A stretch of DNA of 64,000 nt, from contig NZ_JBEDNQ010000011.1 of NCBI RefSeq assembly GCF_040105385.1, positions 244,928 to 308,927 on the forward strand. Reading direction: 5' to 3'. Shown here piece by piece: positions 40,626 to 48,922 of this stretch; position 1 is the stretch's first letter; every line of letters starts with the position of its first letter. Below the pieces are notes generated by a model. The model was not told the origin of the DNA. It ran no database searches and saw only the letters and a program-made list of their open reading frames with translations. Origin of the DNA: Pseudonocardia nematodicida. Its GTDB lineage: Bacteria; Actinomycetota; Actinomycetes; Mycobacteriales; Pseudonocardiaceae. A program made the position numbers and the translations under genes.

Positions 40626-41831
40626 ATGACCACGACCGGCGGCAAGGGCCCGGCCGGACCGGACGGCGGGTCGCGCGCACCCGAGCCCGGTGAGATCGAC
40701 GGCGCCCCCGAGGCGGACGCGTCCCGTACCGAGAGCAACGGCTCCGGGACACCCGGCGGCGGCCCGGGCGCGGGGGAGGGCGTCGGCACGCTGCGCCGCA
40801 GCAACGGTGCGGGCGCGGTCGGCGTCACCGTCGCCGACCCGGCCGGATCCGCACCCGGCCCCGCCGAACGGCTCGCCGGCGGCCCGGTCATGCTCGGGCA
40901 GATCCGCCGGACCGTGACCGTGACGCTCGACGGCACCGAGGTCCGCATCCCCGAGGGCTCGACGATCCTCGAGGCCCTGCACCGCGAGGGCACGCCCGAA
41001 CAGGCTGACACCCCGACCCTGTGCTGGGCCCCGAACATGGACCCGATCAACGCCTGCCGGGTGTGCGTGGTCGAGGTCGAGGGCTCCCGCGCGCTCGTCC
41101 CGTCCTGCGCGCGGAAGTGCGAGGACGGCATGGAGGTGCGCACCGCCACCGAGAAGGTCCGGCACAGCCGCCGGATGGTCCTGGAACTGCTGGCGTCCTC
41201 GGTGGACATGGACCAGGCGAGCGCCGACGTGCAGCGCTGGATGACCGACTACGGCGTCGACCCCGACCGCTACGGCCCACCGGCCGCACCGGCGGAGGCC
41301 GGCGAGCGGGACCGCCGGCACGCCGGGCACCACCATGCCCCCGACGGCCGGACCCGGGCCACCGTCGCCCAGCCCGTCAAGGTCGACAACGACCTCTACG
41401 TGCGGGACTACTCGCGCTGCATCATGTGCTACAAGTGCGTCAACGCCTGCGGGACCGACGCCCAGTTCACCTTCGCGATCGCCGCGGCCGGGCGCGGGTT
41501 CGACGCCCGCATCGCCACCGAGCACGACGTCGAGCTGCCGGAGTCGGCGTGCGTCTACTGCGGGAACTGCATCGGCGTCTGCCCGACCGGCGCGCTGAAG
41601 TCGGTCGCCGAGCACGACAAGCGCGAGGCCGACGACTGGCACCCCGACGAGGAGAGCGTCACGACGACGGTCTGCTCGTTCTGCGGGGTGGGGTGCAACC
41701 TGGAGCTGCACGTGCAGCGCGGGGAGATCGTGAACGTGACCAGCCCGTCGGACCACTCGGTGACCTACGGGCACCTGTGCATCAAGGGCCGTTTCGGGTT
41801 CCGGCACGTGCAGAACCTGCCGGGGAGCTAG
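40626..41831 (+). CDS. Iron-sulfur subunit of formate dehydrogenase carrying the Mo-proximal [4Fe-4S] domain
   Basis: A 401-residue electron-transfer subunit. After ~90 Gly/Pro-rich residues it has a NuoG-like [2Fe-2S] domain (Cys133, Cys144, Cys147, Cys161), two ferredoxin [4Fe-4S] clusters (CIMCYKCVNAC, Cys265-275; CVYCGNCIGVCP, Cys309-319), and at the end Cys350, Cys353, Cys357 and Cys385 (VCSFCGVGC ... LCIKGRFGF), the four ligands of the [4Fe-4S] domain that usually opens the Mo catalytic subunit. The chain stops right there. The His/Cys-ligated cluster region of NuoG (between 165 and 210) has no cysteines, so that cluster is absent. ATG 40626 preferred; GTG 40617 possible. Confidence 0.9.
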   Translation: MTTTGGKGPAGPDGGSRAPEPGEIDGAPEADASRTESNGSGTPGGGPGAGEGVGTLRRSNGAGAVGVTVADPAGSAPGPAERLAGGPVMLGQIRRTVTVTLDGTEVRIPEGSTILEALHREGTPEQADTPTLCWAPNMDPINACRVCVVEVEGSRALVPSCARKCEDGMEVRTATEKVRHSRRMVLELLASSVDMDQASADVQRWMTDYGVDPDRYGPPAAPAEAGERDRRHAGHHHAPDGRTRATVAQPVKVDNDLYVRDYSRCIMCYKCVNACGTDAQFTFAIAAAGRGFDARIATEHDVELPESACVYCGNCIGVCPTGALKSVAEHDKREADDWHPDEESVTTTVCSFCGVGCNLELHVQRGEIVNVTSPSDHSVTYGHLCIKGRFGFRHVQNLPGS

Positions 41832-41867
41832 CGCCCCGGACCTCTCCTCGGCGCGGGCCATGTCCCC

Positions 41868-41896
41868 GGTCACATCGATGACCCCTCGATGTGGCC
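41868..41896 (+). terminator. Terminator after the formate dehydrogenase operon
   Basis: CACATCGA (41871-41878) and TCGATGTG (41886-41893) pair perfectly across a 7-base loop, extended by GGT/GCC (one wobble) to 11 bp. It lies in the 203-bp gap before the next operon, whose promoter must also be here; I see no clear -10. Confidence 0.6.
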
Positions 41897-42034
41897 CTGG
41901 CGCCATGGCGTGGTGGGTGCGAACTCGGTCACAGTGAAGTCCGATCGCAGCACGGTGGGTCACCGGACGACCACCGTCCCCGACCACCGGGCGATCGACT
42001 TCCTGGCCACGCACCGAGGGAACGAGGATCGAAC

Positions 42035-43033
42035 GTGTCCACACTCGACCCTGCAGCTGCTCGCACCGCGGATCACCCGGACGACCGGGATCCGGTCGCC
42101 CTCGTGGACGAACTCTGCCTCCGCTACCGCAACTGGGGACGCTGGGGGGAGGACGACCAGCGCGGCACCCTCAACTTCATCACGCCCGGCGTGCTGGTCC
42201 ACGCCGCGTCGATGATCCGGTCGGGACGGGTCGTGTCGTGCGGCCTGCCCTTCGACGACGAGGGCCCGCAGCGCGGAGGCTTCGGTGGGCGGACGAACCC
42301 GGTCCACTCGATGTTGCAGGACGGCGGCGACATCGCACTCGGCGCCCAGGACCACCTCGCCGTGCTGCGCTACACCGACGACGCCGTCTCGATGCCGCTG
42401 CAGTGCGGCACCCAGTGGGACGCACTGGCCCACATCTTCTACCGCGGCCAGATGTGGAACGGGCACGGTCTCGAGCACGTGACGAGCACGGGAGCGACCC
42501 TCAACAGCATCGACCGGATCGCCGACGGGGTGGTCGGCCGCGGGATCCTGCTCGACATCCCGCGGCACCGCGGGGTCCGGTGGCTCGAGGCCGGGCAGGG
42601 GATCGGTGCCGAGGAGCTCGCCGACTGCGCGGCCGCCCAGGGCGTCGAGGTGCGGTCCGGGGACATCGTGCTCGTCCGGACCGGGCAGATCGCGCAGGTG
42701 CGCGCCACCGGGACGTGGGGCGAGTACGACTCGGGGCCGGCCCCCGGCCTGGGCGTCAGCGCCGCCCACTGGTTCGCCTCGCACGAGATCGCGGCCCTGG
42801 CCACCGACACCTGGGGGGCCGAGGTCCTCCCGAACGACACCCCGGGGGTCTTCCAGCCGCTGCACCTGATCCTGCTGGTCAACGCCGGTATGACGATCGG
42901 CGAGATCTTCGATCTCGAGGGGCTCGCGACGGCGTGCGAGGAGGAGGGCCGGTACGACTTCTTCTTCAGCGCGCCGCCGCTGCCGATCACAGGTGCGGTC
43001 GGTTCGCCGATCAACCCGCTGGCGATCTTCTGA
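42035..43033 (+). CDS. Cyclase-family protein (kynurenine formamidase-like fold)
   Basis: A 332-residue metal hydrolase-fold protein. The metal motif HxGTHxDxxxH of kynurenine formamidases appears as QCGTQWDALAH (residues 123-133), so two His ligands are Gln; Asp129 and His133 are kept. This variant is seen in a subfamily of actinobacterial cyclase-like proteins, so it may bind a metal differently. Other marks: LNFITPGVLVHAASMIRSGRVVSCGLP and VRSGDIVLVRTGQ. GTG at 42035 has GAGGATCG upstream; the frame to 41891 is not supported. It overlaps the MBL gene by one base (TGATG), so translation is coupled. Role: probable cleavage of an amide, ester or lactone in a catabolic operon. Confidence 0.82.
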   Translation: MSTLDPAAARTADHPDDRDPVALVDELCLRYRNWGRWGEDDQRGTLNFITPGVLVHAASMIRSGRVVSCGLPFDDEGPQRGGFGGRTNPVHSMLQDGGDIALGAQDHLAVLRYTDDAVSMPLQCGTQWDALAHIFYRGQMWNGHGLEHVTSTGATLNSIDRIADGVVGRGILLDIPRHRGVRWLEAGQGIGAEELADCAAAQGVEVRSGDIVLVRTGQIAQVRATGTWGEYDSGPAPGLGVSAAHWFASHEIAALATDTWGAEVLPNDTPGVFQPLHLILLVNAGMTIGEIFDLEGLATACEEEGRYDFFFSAPPLPITGAVGSPINPLAIF

Positions 43034-44013
43034 TGGGTCCGTTCCAGGCCGACGAGGTCGAGATCACCGTCCTGGTGGAGAACTGGGTCGACATGCTGCT
43101 GCCGGACCGGGACCTCGGCGACGGGAGCCACTGCGTGCGGTCGGGCCTGATCGAGCACTTCGACCTGCGCCGGCTCCCGCCCCAGGCGGAGAACGGCATC
43201 AGCCTGCTCGTGACGGCACGGCGCGGGCGGCACGAGGTCACCGTGCTGTTCGACGTCGGGTTGACCGGCACGGTCCTGCTCCACAATCTGCGCGCGCTGG
43301 GCGTCGATCCGCGACGGATCTCGCACGTCGTGATCAGCCACGGTCACCCGGACCACTACGGCGGCCTCGACGCCCTCCTCGGCGCGCTCGAGGACACCGT
43401 TCCGGTCGCGACGCACGAGGACGCCTTCCTCCCGCGGTACGCCGTGATGGGGGACGGCCGCACCTCCGCCTACTACAACCAGGCGTTCACGCTCGACGGC
43501 ATCGAGCGCCAGGGGGGTCGCCCCGTCCTGAGCTCGGGCGCGCTGGACCTGGGCTGCGGGATGTACACCACCGGATCCATCCCGAGGCAGGTGTCGTTCG
43601 AGGGGCCGGTCGAGCCACCGGCCGAGCACGCTCCCGGCCTCTACCAGGTCCGCGCCGACGGCAGCTACGGCCTGGACAGGGTCCTGGAGGAACAGGGCCT
43701 CGTGATCGACGTCAAGGGCAAGGGCCTGGTCGTGCTCACCGGCTGCGCCCATGCGGGGGTGCTCAACACCATCGACCGGGCACGCGCGATCTGCGGACCC
43801 GAGCCGGTCCTGGCGGTGATGGGCGGGTTCCACCTGGGGTTCCCGACCACCCCGCACGACAACGTCGACCTGACCGTCGGCGGTATGCGGGAGCGGGACG
43901 TGCGGCACATCGTCCCGATGCACTGCAGCGGGCTGCCCGCGCACGCGGCGTTCCGGTCGAGCGCGCCGGACCGCTACCTGCAGCCCTCCGTCGGCACGGT
44001 GCTGAGGTTCTGA
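43033..44013 (+). CDS. Metallo-beta-lactamase-fold hydrolase
   Basis: A 326-residue MBL-fold protein of the subgroup that includes the dihydropterin-ribofuranosylaminobenzene phosphate synthase-like enzymes. Motif SHGHPDHYGG gives His103, His105, Asp107 and His108; earlier the strand VTVLFDVGLTGTVLLHNLRALG is typical, then GCAHAGVLNTID and GGFHLGFP and a final PMHCSG supply further metal ligands. It is soluble. It begins in the last base of the cyclase stop and ends by a one-base overlap with the CoA-transferase gene. Substrate unknown; a hydrolase of a lactone or thioester is reasonable. Confidence 0.85.
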   Translation: MGPFQADEVEITVLVENWVDMLLPDRDLGDGSHCVRSGLIEHFDLRRLPPQAENGISLLVTARRGRHEVTVLFDVGLTGTVLLHNLRALGVDPRRISHVVISHGHPDHYGGLDALLGALEDTVPVATHEDAFLPRYAVMGDGRTSAYYNQAFTLDGIERQGGRPVLSSGALDLGCGMYTTGSIPRQVSFEGPVEPPAEHAPGLYQVRADGSYGLDRVLEEQGLVIDVKGKGLVVLTGCAHAGVLNTIDRARAICGPEPVLAVMGGFHLGFPTTPHDNVDLTVGGMRERDVRHIVPMHCSGLPAHAAFRSSAPDRYLQPSVGTVLRF

Positions 44014-45176
44014 TGCCGGACCCGCAGGGCCCGTTGGCCGGTCTCCGGATCGTCGCGCTGGAACAGGCCGTCGCGGCGCCGCTGTGCTCACGCCACCTGG
44101 CCGACCTCGGCGCGGACGTCGTGAAGGTCGAGCGGCCGGACGGCGGGGACTTCGCCCGCGGGTACGACACCTTCGCGCAGGGGTACGCCTCGCACTTCGT
44201 GTGGCTGAACTACCGGAAGCGCTCGGTGGTGCTCGACCTCAAGACGGCGGCGGGGAAACAGGCGCTGGGCACCATGCTGCGCGATGCCGACGTGTTCCTG
44301 TCCAACCTCGGGCCGGGTGCGGTCGAGCGCATCATCTCCGACGACGAGCTGCGCGACCTCAACCCCGGCCTGGTCACCTGCCGGATCAGCGGGTACGGGC
44401 CGGACGGGCCCTACCGGGACCGCAAGGCCTTCGACCTGCTGGTCCAGGGGGAGGCGGGGGTGACGGCCAGCACCGGACTACCCGGACAGCCGGCCAAACC
44501 GGGGGTCTCGCTCGCCGACCTCGGGGGCGGGATCTACGCCGCGACCGCCGTCCTCGCCGCGCTGCGGGAGCGTGACCGCACAGGGCGGGGGCCGCGGATA
44601 CACGTGTCGATGTTCGACGTGCTCGCGGAGTGGATGAGCCCGCTGCTGATCGCCCACCGGGAGGGTGGGGTGGACATCGAGCCCGCCGGCACCCGGCACG
44701 CGTCGATCACGCCCTACGGACCGTTCGGCACCGCCGACGACGTCACCCTGAACATCGCGGTGCAGAACGATCGCCAGTGGGCCCGGTTGTGCAGCGTGCT
44801 CGGACTCGACGACCTCGCCGGCGACCCGCGTCTCGTGCACAATGCCGGGCGCCTCGAACACCGGGACCTCGTCGAGTCGGCGGTCGCCACCGCGACGGCG
44901 CGGCGGTCCGCCGCCGATCTGGAGCACGAGCTCGATCGGGCGGGCGTGCCGTGGGGACGGCTCAGCTCGGTGGCCGATGTCGCGCGCCACCCCGAGCTGG
45001 TGGACGGACGGCGCTGGCGGCCGGTGCGGCTCCCCGACGGTGCGGTGGTCTCGGTCGTGGCCGCACCGTTCCGCTTCTCGACGGACCCGGGCCCGGACCC
45101 GTCCGTGCCGGGCGTCCCCGGGCTGGGGGAGCACACCGCGGACGTCCTCGGCGGTCCTCCGGGGCCGGACGACTAG
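44013..45176 (+). CDS. CaiB/BaiF-family CoA transferase (class III)
   Basis: A 387-residue class III CoA transferase that moves CoA between carboxylic acids. Family start GPLAGLRIVALEQAVAAPLCSRHLADLGADVVKVERPDGGD, then FVWLNYRKRSVVLDLKT, and RKAFDLLVQGEAGVTA near residue 145, whose Asp is the expected acyl acceptor. Length (387) is normal and it makes interlocked dimers. It is coupled to the MBL gene by TGATG and ends 4 bp inside the convergent GAF-PucR gene. It would activate the acid released by the hydrolases of the operon. Donor/acceptor unknown. Confidence 0.88.
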   Translation: MPDPQGPLAGLRIVALEQAVAAPLCSRHLADLGADVVKVERPDGGDFARGYDTFAQGYASHFVWLNYRKRSVVLDLKTAAGKQALGTMLRDADVFLSNLGPGAVERIISDDELRDLNPGLVTCRISGYGPDGPYRDRKAFDLLVQGEAGVTASTGLPGQPAKPGVSLADLGGGIYAATAVLAALRERDRTGRGPRIHVSMFDVLAEWMSPLLIAHREGGVDIEPAGTRHASITPYGPFGTADDVTLNIAVQNDRQWARLCSVLGLDDLAGDPRLVHNAGRLEHRDLVESAVATATARRSAADLEHELDRAGVPWGRLSSVADVARHPELVDGRRWRPVRLPDGAVVSVVAAPFRFSTDPGPDPSVPGVPGLGEHTADVLGGPPGPDD

Positions 45177-46993
45177 CGTTCCACGGCACCGGCCACGTCG
45201 ATCAGTGTCAGCGCCATGCGCGCCTCGAGAGTGGCGCGCGACGACCGGACGTCGAGCCCGGTGAGCAGTTCGATGCGGCGCAGCCGCTGGGTGACGGTGT
45301 TCGGGTGGACGACCAGCCGCTCGGCCGTGTCGCGCCGGTCGAGGTCGCTGTCGAGATGGGCACGCAGGGTCGTGACCAGCTCGGTCCCGTGGGTGGCGTC
45401 GTAGTCGAGGATCGGGCCCAGCGTGCGGGCGGCGTAGCGCCGCAGTGCCGACGGCTCGGCGAACTGGAGGAGGAGCCCGGCCGCGCCGAGGTCCTCGGTC
45501 GAGACCAGACCTCCTCCCCTCCCGTTGGCGAGGGCGAAGGCCATCGTTCCCGAGGCCAGCCGGTGGGCGGCGGCGATGCCGAGCCGGTCCGACCGGGCGA
45601 CCGCCACGGTGACGGCCGCTCCCGGTAGCGCCGCGGCGACGGCCCGGCGCAGGAGCCGTTCGGCATCGGGGGAGTGCTCGCCGGGCCAGAGCGCGACGAC
45701 CACGCCGTGCACCGCGGAGACCAGCGGCCGGGGCCGGATGTGCGAGGTCAGGCGGACCGCCTCGGGGACGACGCGCTCCGCCCCGTCGGCTCCGGCCCGG
45801 CGGTCGGCCGGGCGGGACGGGTCCGGGGCCCCGTCGGAGCGGACGACGTAGATCGTGCAGTCGCCGCTCAGGTCGTGCCCGAGGAGCTGGGCGCGGTCCC
45901 TGATCCGCGCGGAGCGGGGGTCCGCCCCGGCGAGCAGCTCGGACAGGAGCTCCCCGCGCACGCCCTGCTCGGCCTCGGCCGCGGTGCGCCGGCGGAGGAC
46001 CTCCAGCGAGAGCTGCACCGCCGCGTGCTCGGCGGCCCGCACCCCCAGTGCGTCCAGGCGGTGCGCGTGGCCGAGGAGCCACACGGTCGCCACGACGCGC
46101 CCGTCGAGCACCACGTCGGCGACGACGTGCTGCCCGTGCCGGCGGACGAGTGGCCGCTCGGTCGGCGCGGGGTCCGTCCCGGCCGTCGGCAGGTCCGCGG
46201 GGGCCCGGTCGGCGTCGGTCCCGACCCGTGCGAGCACCTCACCGTCGGCATCGAGGACGACGACCGGGCTCGACACCAGCTCGGCCAGGGTCCCGGCGAT
46301 GCCCTCGACACCCCCGGCGCGGACCGCCGCGCGGACCAGACGGTCGTGGATCTGCCCCGCGCGCTCGATCAGACGGTGTTGCCTGCGGAGGTCGTCGAGC
46401 ACCCGCGCGGACGTGATGGCGATCGTCGCGTGCTCGGCGAGGAGCTCGAGGTGCTCGACCTCGCGCGGGGTGAACTCGTGCACCGTCGAGCGGTAGCTGT
46501 TGAGCGTGCCGATGGTGCCGGCCGAGGTCCTCAGTGGAACGGCCAGGATCGAGCGGTAGCCCTGCTCGCGTGCCACGTCGGACCAGCTCGAGTTCGGTTC
46601 CGCATCGGTGTCGGAGACCGAGCACGGGCGACCCGAGTAGAACGCGCGGGCGGCGGGGGCCCCGACGGCGTCGGGGCCGTCCAGCCGGATGCGGCGGTGC
46701 TCGTTGACCCGGGCGATGTAACCGGCGGGCAGCCCGCTGGCCCCGTGGATCAGCAAGTGGTCGTTCTCCGGTGCCGGGACCATCACCCCGCAGAAGTCCA
46801 GCCCGAGCAGCTCCCTGGCGGTCGTCGCCACGAGGTCGAGCATCGTCGGCAGCTCGGTCTCCGTGTTCACCGCGGCGGTCAGCGTGCCGATCGCCCGGAG
46901 CCAGGTCCGCAGGTCCGGGACAGGAGGAACCGTCACCGGCGCGATTGTGTCATCGGGGACATGAGGCGCGTCAATGTCTGTCATCGCGGACAT
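45173..46993 (-). CDS. GAF-domain PucR/CdaR-family transcriptional regulator
   Basis: A 606-residue regulator. GAF sensor over about residues 45-205 (LLGLDFCGVMVPAPENDHLLIHGASG, then SILAVPLRTSAGTIGTLNSY), a middle region with VVVLDADGEVLARVG, and a C-terminal PucR-type helix-turn-helix TAERLVVHPNTVTQRLRRIELLTGL that ends the chain. Start: ATG 46993 or 46984, or GTG 46936, none with a clear ribosome-binding site. It lies between, and divergent from, the hydrolase gene 47084 and convergent to the CoA-transferase operon, so it is the natural regulator of both. Two copies of a dyad (TGTCATCGSGGACAT) at its start are the likely operator. Inducer unknown. Confidence 0.87.
   Translation of the reverse strand: MSAMTDIDAPHVPDDTIAPVTVPPVPDLRTWLRAIGTLTAAVNTETELPTMLDLVATTARELLGLDFCGVMVPAPENDHLLIHGASGLPAGYIARVNEHRRIRLDGPDAVGAPAARAFYSGRPCSVSDTDAEPNSSWSDVAREQGYRSILAVPLRTSAGTIGTLNSYRSTVHEFTPREVEHLELLAEHATIAITSARVLDDLRRQHRLIERAGQIHDRLVRAAVRAGGVEGIAGTLAELVSSPVVVLDADGEVLARVGTDADRAPADLPTAGTDPAPTERPLVRRHGQHVVADVVLDGRVVATVWLLGHAHRLDALGVRAAEHAAVQLSLEVLRRRTAAEAEQGVRGELLSELLAGADPRSARIRDRAQLLGHDLSGDCTIYVVRSDGAPDPSRPADRRAGADGAERVVPEAVRLTSHIRPRPLVSAVHGVVVALWPGEHSPDAERLLRRAVAAALPGAAVTVAVARSDRLGIAAAHRLASGTMAFALANGRGGGLVSTEDLGAAGLLLQFAEPSALRRYAARTLGPILDYDATHGTELVTTLRAHLDSDLDRRDTAERLVVHPNTVTQRLRRIELLTGLDVRSSRATLEARMALTLIDVAGAVER
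46948..46993. promoter_or_regulatory. Tandem dyad operator before GAF-PucR and CocE genes
   Basis: TGTCATCGGGGACAT (46948-46962) and TGTCATCGCGGACAT (46979-46993) match at 14 of 15 bases, each a TGTC/GACA dyad, 31 bp (about three helical turns) apart. They lie at the start of the minus-strand regulator gene. Confidence 0.5.
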
Positions 46994-47083
46994 TGTTGGC
47001 GCGGATCGACGCTGAGAGGCTCATCACATCGCGGGGACGAGGTGCTCGGACCTGCGTGGCCGGCGTCGACCGAAGGGCACATC

Positions 47084-48832
47084 GTGCGCGAGATCATCGA
47101 GACCGAGAGCGGGCCCGTCCTCGCCGAGTGGGACGTCCCCATCACCGCCGACGACGGTCTCGTCCTGCGGGCCGACGTGTTCCGGCCCGTCGGCGGGGAA
47201 CCGGCCGCCGTCCTCCTGAGCTACGGCCCGTACGGCAAGGGGCTGCCGTTCGCCGAGGGGTACGCGACGGCCTGGGAGAAGCTCGTCACCGACCACCCGG
47301 AGGTCGGGAAGGGCTCCTCCAACCGCTTCCAGAGCTGGGAGGTCGCCGACCCCGAGCGCTGGGTGCCGTACGGCTACGCCTGCGTGCGCGTCGACTCGCG
47401 CGGCGCCGGTCGTTCGCCGGGCCGGATCGACTGCTTCTCGGAGCGGGAGACCCGGGACGTCGCCGACTGCATCGAGTGGGCCGGGACCCGGGAGTGGAGC
47501 AACGGCAGGGTCGGGCTCTCCGGCATCTCCTACTACGGCATCAACCAGTGGCAGGTCGCCGCGATGCGGCCGCCGCACCTCGCCGCCATCTGTGTCTGGG
47601 AGGGCGCGAACGACGTCTACCGCGAGGTGACCCACCACGGCGGCATCCTCTCGACGTTCACCCGGCACTGGTACGAGATGCAGGTCGTGTCGGTGCAGCA
47701 CGGCAACGGCCGGAAGCTCCTCAGCACGATCAACGGACTCGAGGTCACCGGCGACGAGGCGCTCGACGAGAGCACGCTGCGCGAGAACCGGGTCGACCTC
47801 GGCGCGGACCACCGCGCACACCCGTTCGACGACGAGTACTACGCCACCCGCACGCCCGACCTGTCCCGGATCGAGGTGCCGCTGCTGTCCGCCGGCAGCT
47901 GGGGTGGTGCCGGGCTCCACCTGCGGGGCAACGTCGAGGGATACCTGGGCGCCGGGTCCCGGCAGAAGTGGCTCGAGATGCACGGTCTGGAGCACTGGAC
48001 CGAGTACTACACCGACTACGGGCGTGACCTGCAGCGCCGCTTCTTCGACCACTTCCTGTTCGGCGTCGACAACGGCTGGGACGAGCAACCTCCGGTGCTG
48101 CTGCGGGTCCGTCACGTGGACGGCTCGTTCTCCGACCGCACCGCCACGGGCTGGCCGCTGCCCGAGACCGACTGGACCGAGCTGTTCCTCGACGCCGCGA
48201 CGGCGTCCCTGACCGACGAGCTGCCCGCGGCCGCCGAGTCCGGCTACACCGAGCTCGTCGACGGTGCGACCTTCACCCTGCCGCCGTCGGACCGGACGAT
48301 CGAGATCATCGGCCCGCTCGCGCTCAGCCTGTTCGTCAGCAGCGACACCGACGACGCCGACCTGTTCGCGGTGATCCGCGTGTTCACCCCGGACGGCGAC
48401 GAGGTCACCTTCCCGGGCGCGATCGATCCGCACTCGCCGCCGGCCCAGGGATGGCTCCGCGCCTCGCACCGCGAGCTCGACGCCGACCGGTCGACCCCGT
48501 ACCGGCCCTACCACCCGCACACGTCGCGGCAGCCGCTCGAGCCCGGCACGACCTACCAGGTCGACGTGGAGATCTGGCCGACCTGCGTCGTCCTGCCGCC
48601 CGGCCACCGGCTGGCCGTGACGGTGCAGGGCCACGACTTCGAGAACGGCGGTGCCGCCGAGGCGCTGTCCAACATCCGCGTGCCGCTGCGGGGATCCGGC
48701 CCGTTCGTGCACGACGACCCCGTCGACCGGCCCGCCTGCGACGACGCGAGCCCGGCGAGCGGAGCCACCGTCACCGTCCACACCGGAGCCGGCACGCCCT
48801 CGCGACTCGTCGTGCCCTTCATCCGGCGCTGA
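47084..48832 (+). CDS. CocE/NonD-family X-Pro-type hydrolase or esterase
   Basis: A 582-residue alpha/beta-hydrolase like cocaine esterase and PepX-type peptidases. It opens with the substrate-binding beta strand of the family (TADDGLVLRADVFRPVG), has the nucleophile motif GLSGISYYG (Ser149) and ends with the jelly-roll C-terminal domain (residues ~320-580, with LALSLFVSSDTDDADLFAVIRVF). The catalytic Asp and His would be in the lid and last core strand (e.g. HGLEHWTEYYTD region). GTG at 47084 has AAGGG upstream; the open frame starting at 45674 runs opposite the regulator and is not a gene. ABC transporter genes follow, so substrate import and cleavage are linked. Confidence 0.87.
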   Translation: MREIIETESGPVLAEWDVPITADDGLVLRADVFRPVGGEPAAVLLSYGPYGKGLPFAEGYATAWEKLVTDHPEVGKGSSNRFQSWEVADPERWVPYGYACVRVDSRGAGRSPGRIDCFSERETRDVADCIEWAGTREWSNGRVGLSGISYYGINQWQVAAMRPPHLAAICVWEGANDVYREVTHHGGILSTFTRHWYEMQVVSVQHGNGRKLLSTINGLEVTGDEALDESTLRENRVDLGADHRAHPFDDEYYATRTPDLSRIEVPLLSAGSWGGAGLHLRGNVEGYLGAGSRQKWLEMHGLEHWTEYYTDYGRDLQRRFFDHFLFGVDNGWDEQPPVLLRVRHVDGSFSDRTATGWPLPETDWTELFLDAATASLTDELPAAAESGYTELVDGATFTLPPSDRTIEIIGPLALSLFVSSDTDDADLFAVIRVFTPDGDEVTFPGAIDPHSPPAQGWLRASHRELDADRSTPYRPYHPHTSRQPLEPGTTYQVDVEIWPTCVVLPPGHRLAVTVQGHDFENGGAAEALSNIRVPLRGSGPFVHDDPVDRPACDDASPASGATVTVHTGAGTPSRLVVPFIRR

Positions 48833-48922
48833 CCGCCCGCGACACCACACCCACCCGGCAGAGCGATTGGGCGCGCCACCGGCGTCGTCCCGCGGTGCCG
48901 TCGCGCCCGTCCCAGGAGAGCC

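Noticed and set aside
45674..47083. Extension of the CocE frame upstream by 470 codons
   Set aside because: It is antisense to the GAF-PucR gene and does not resemble any hydrolase domain.
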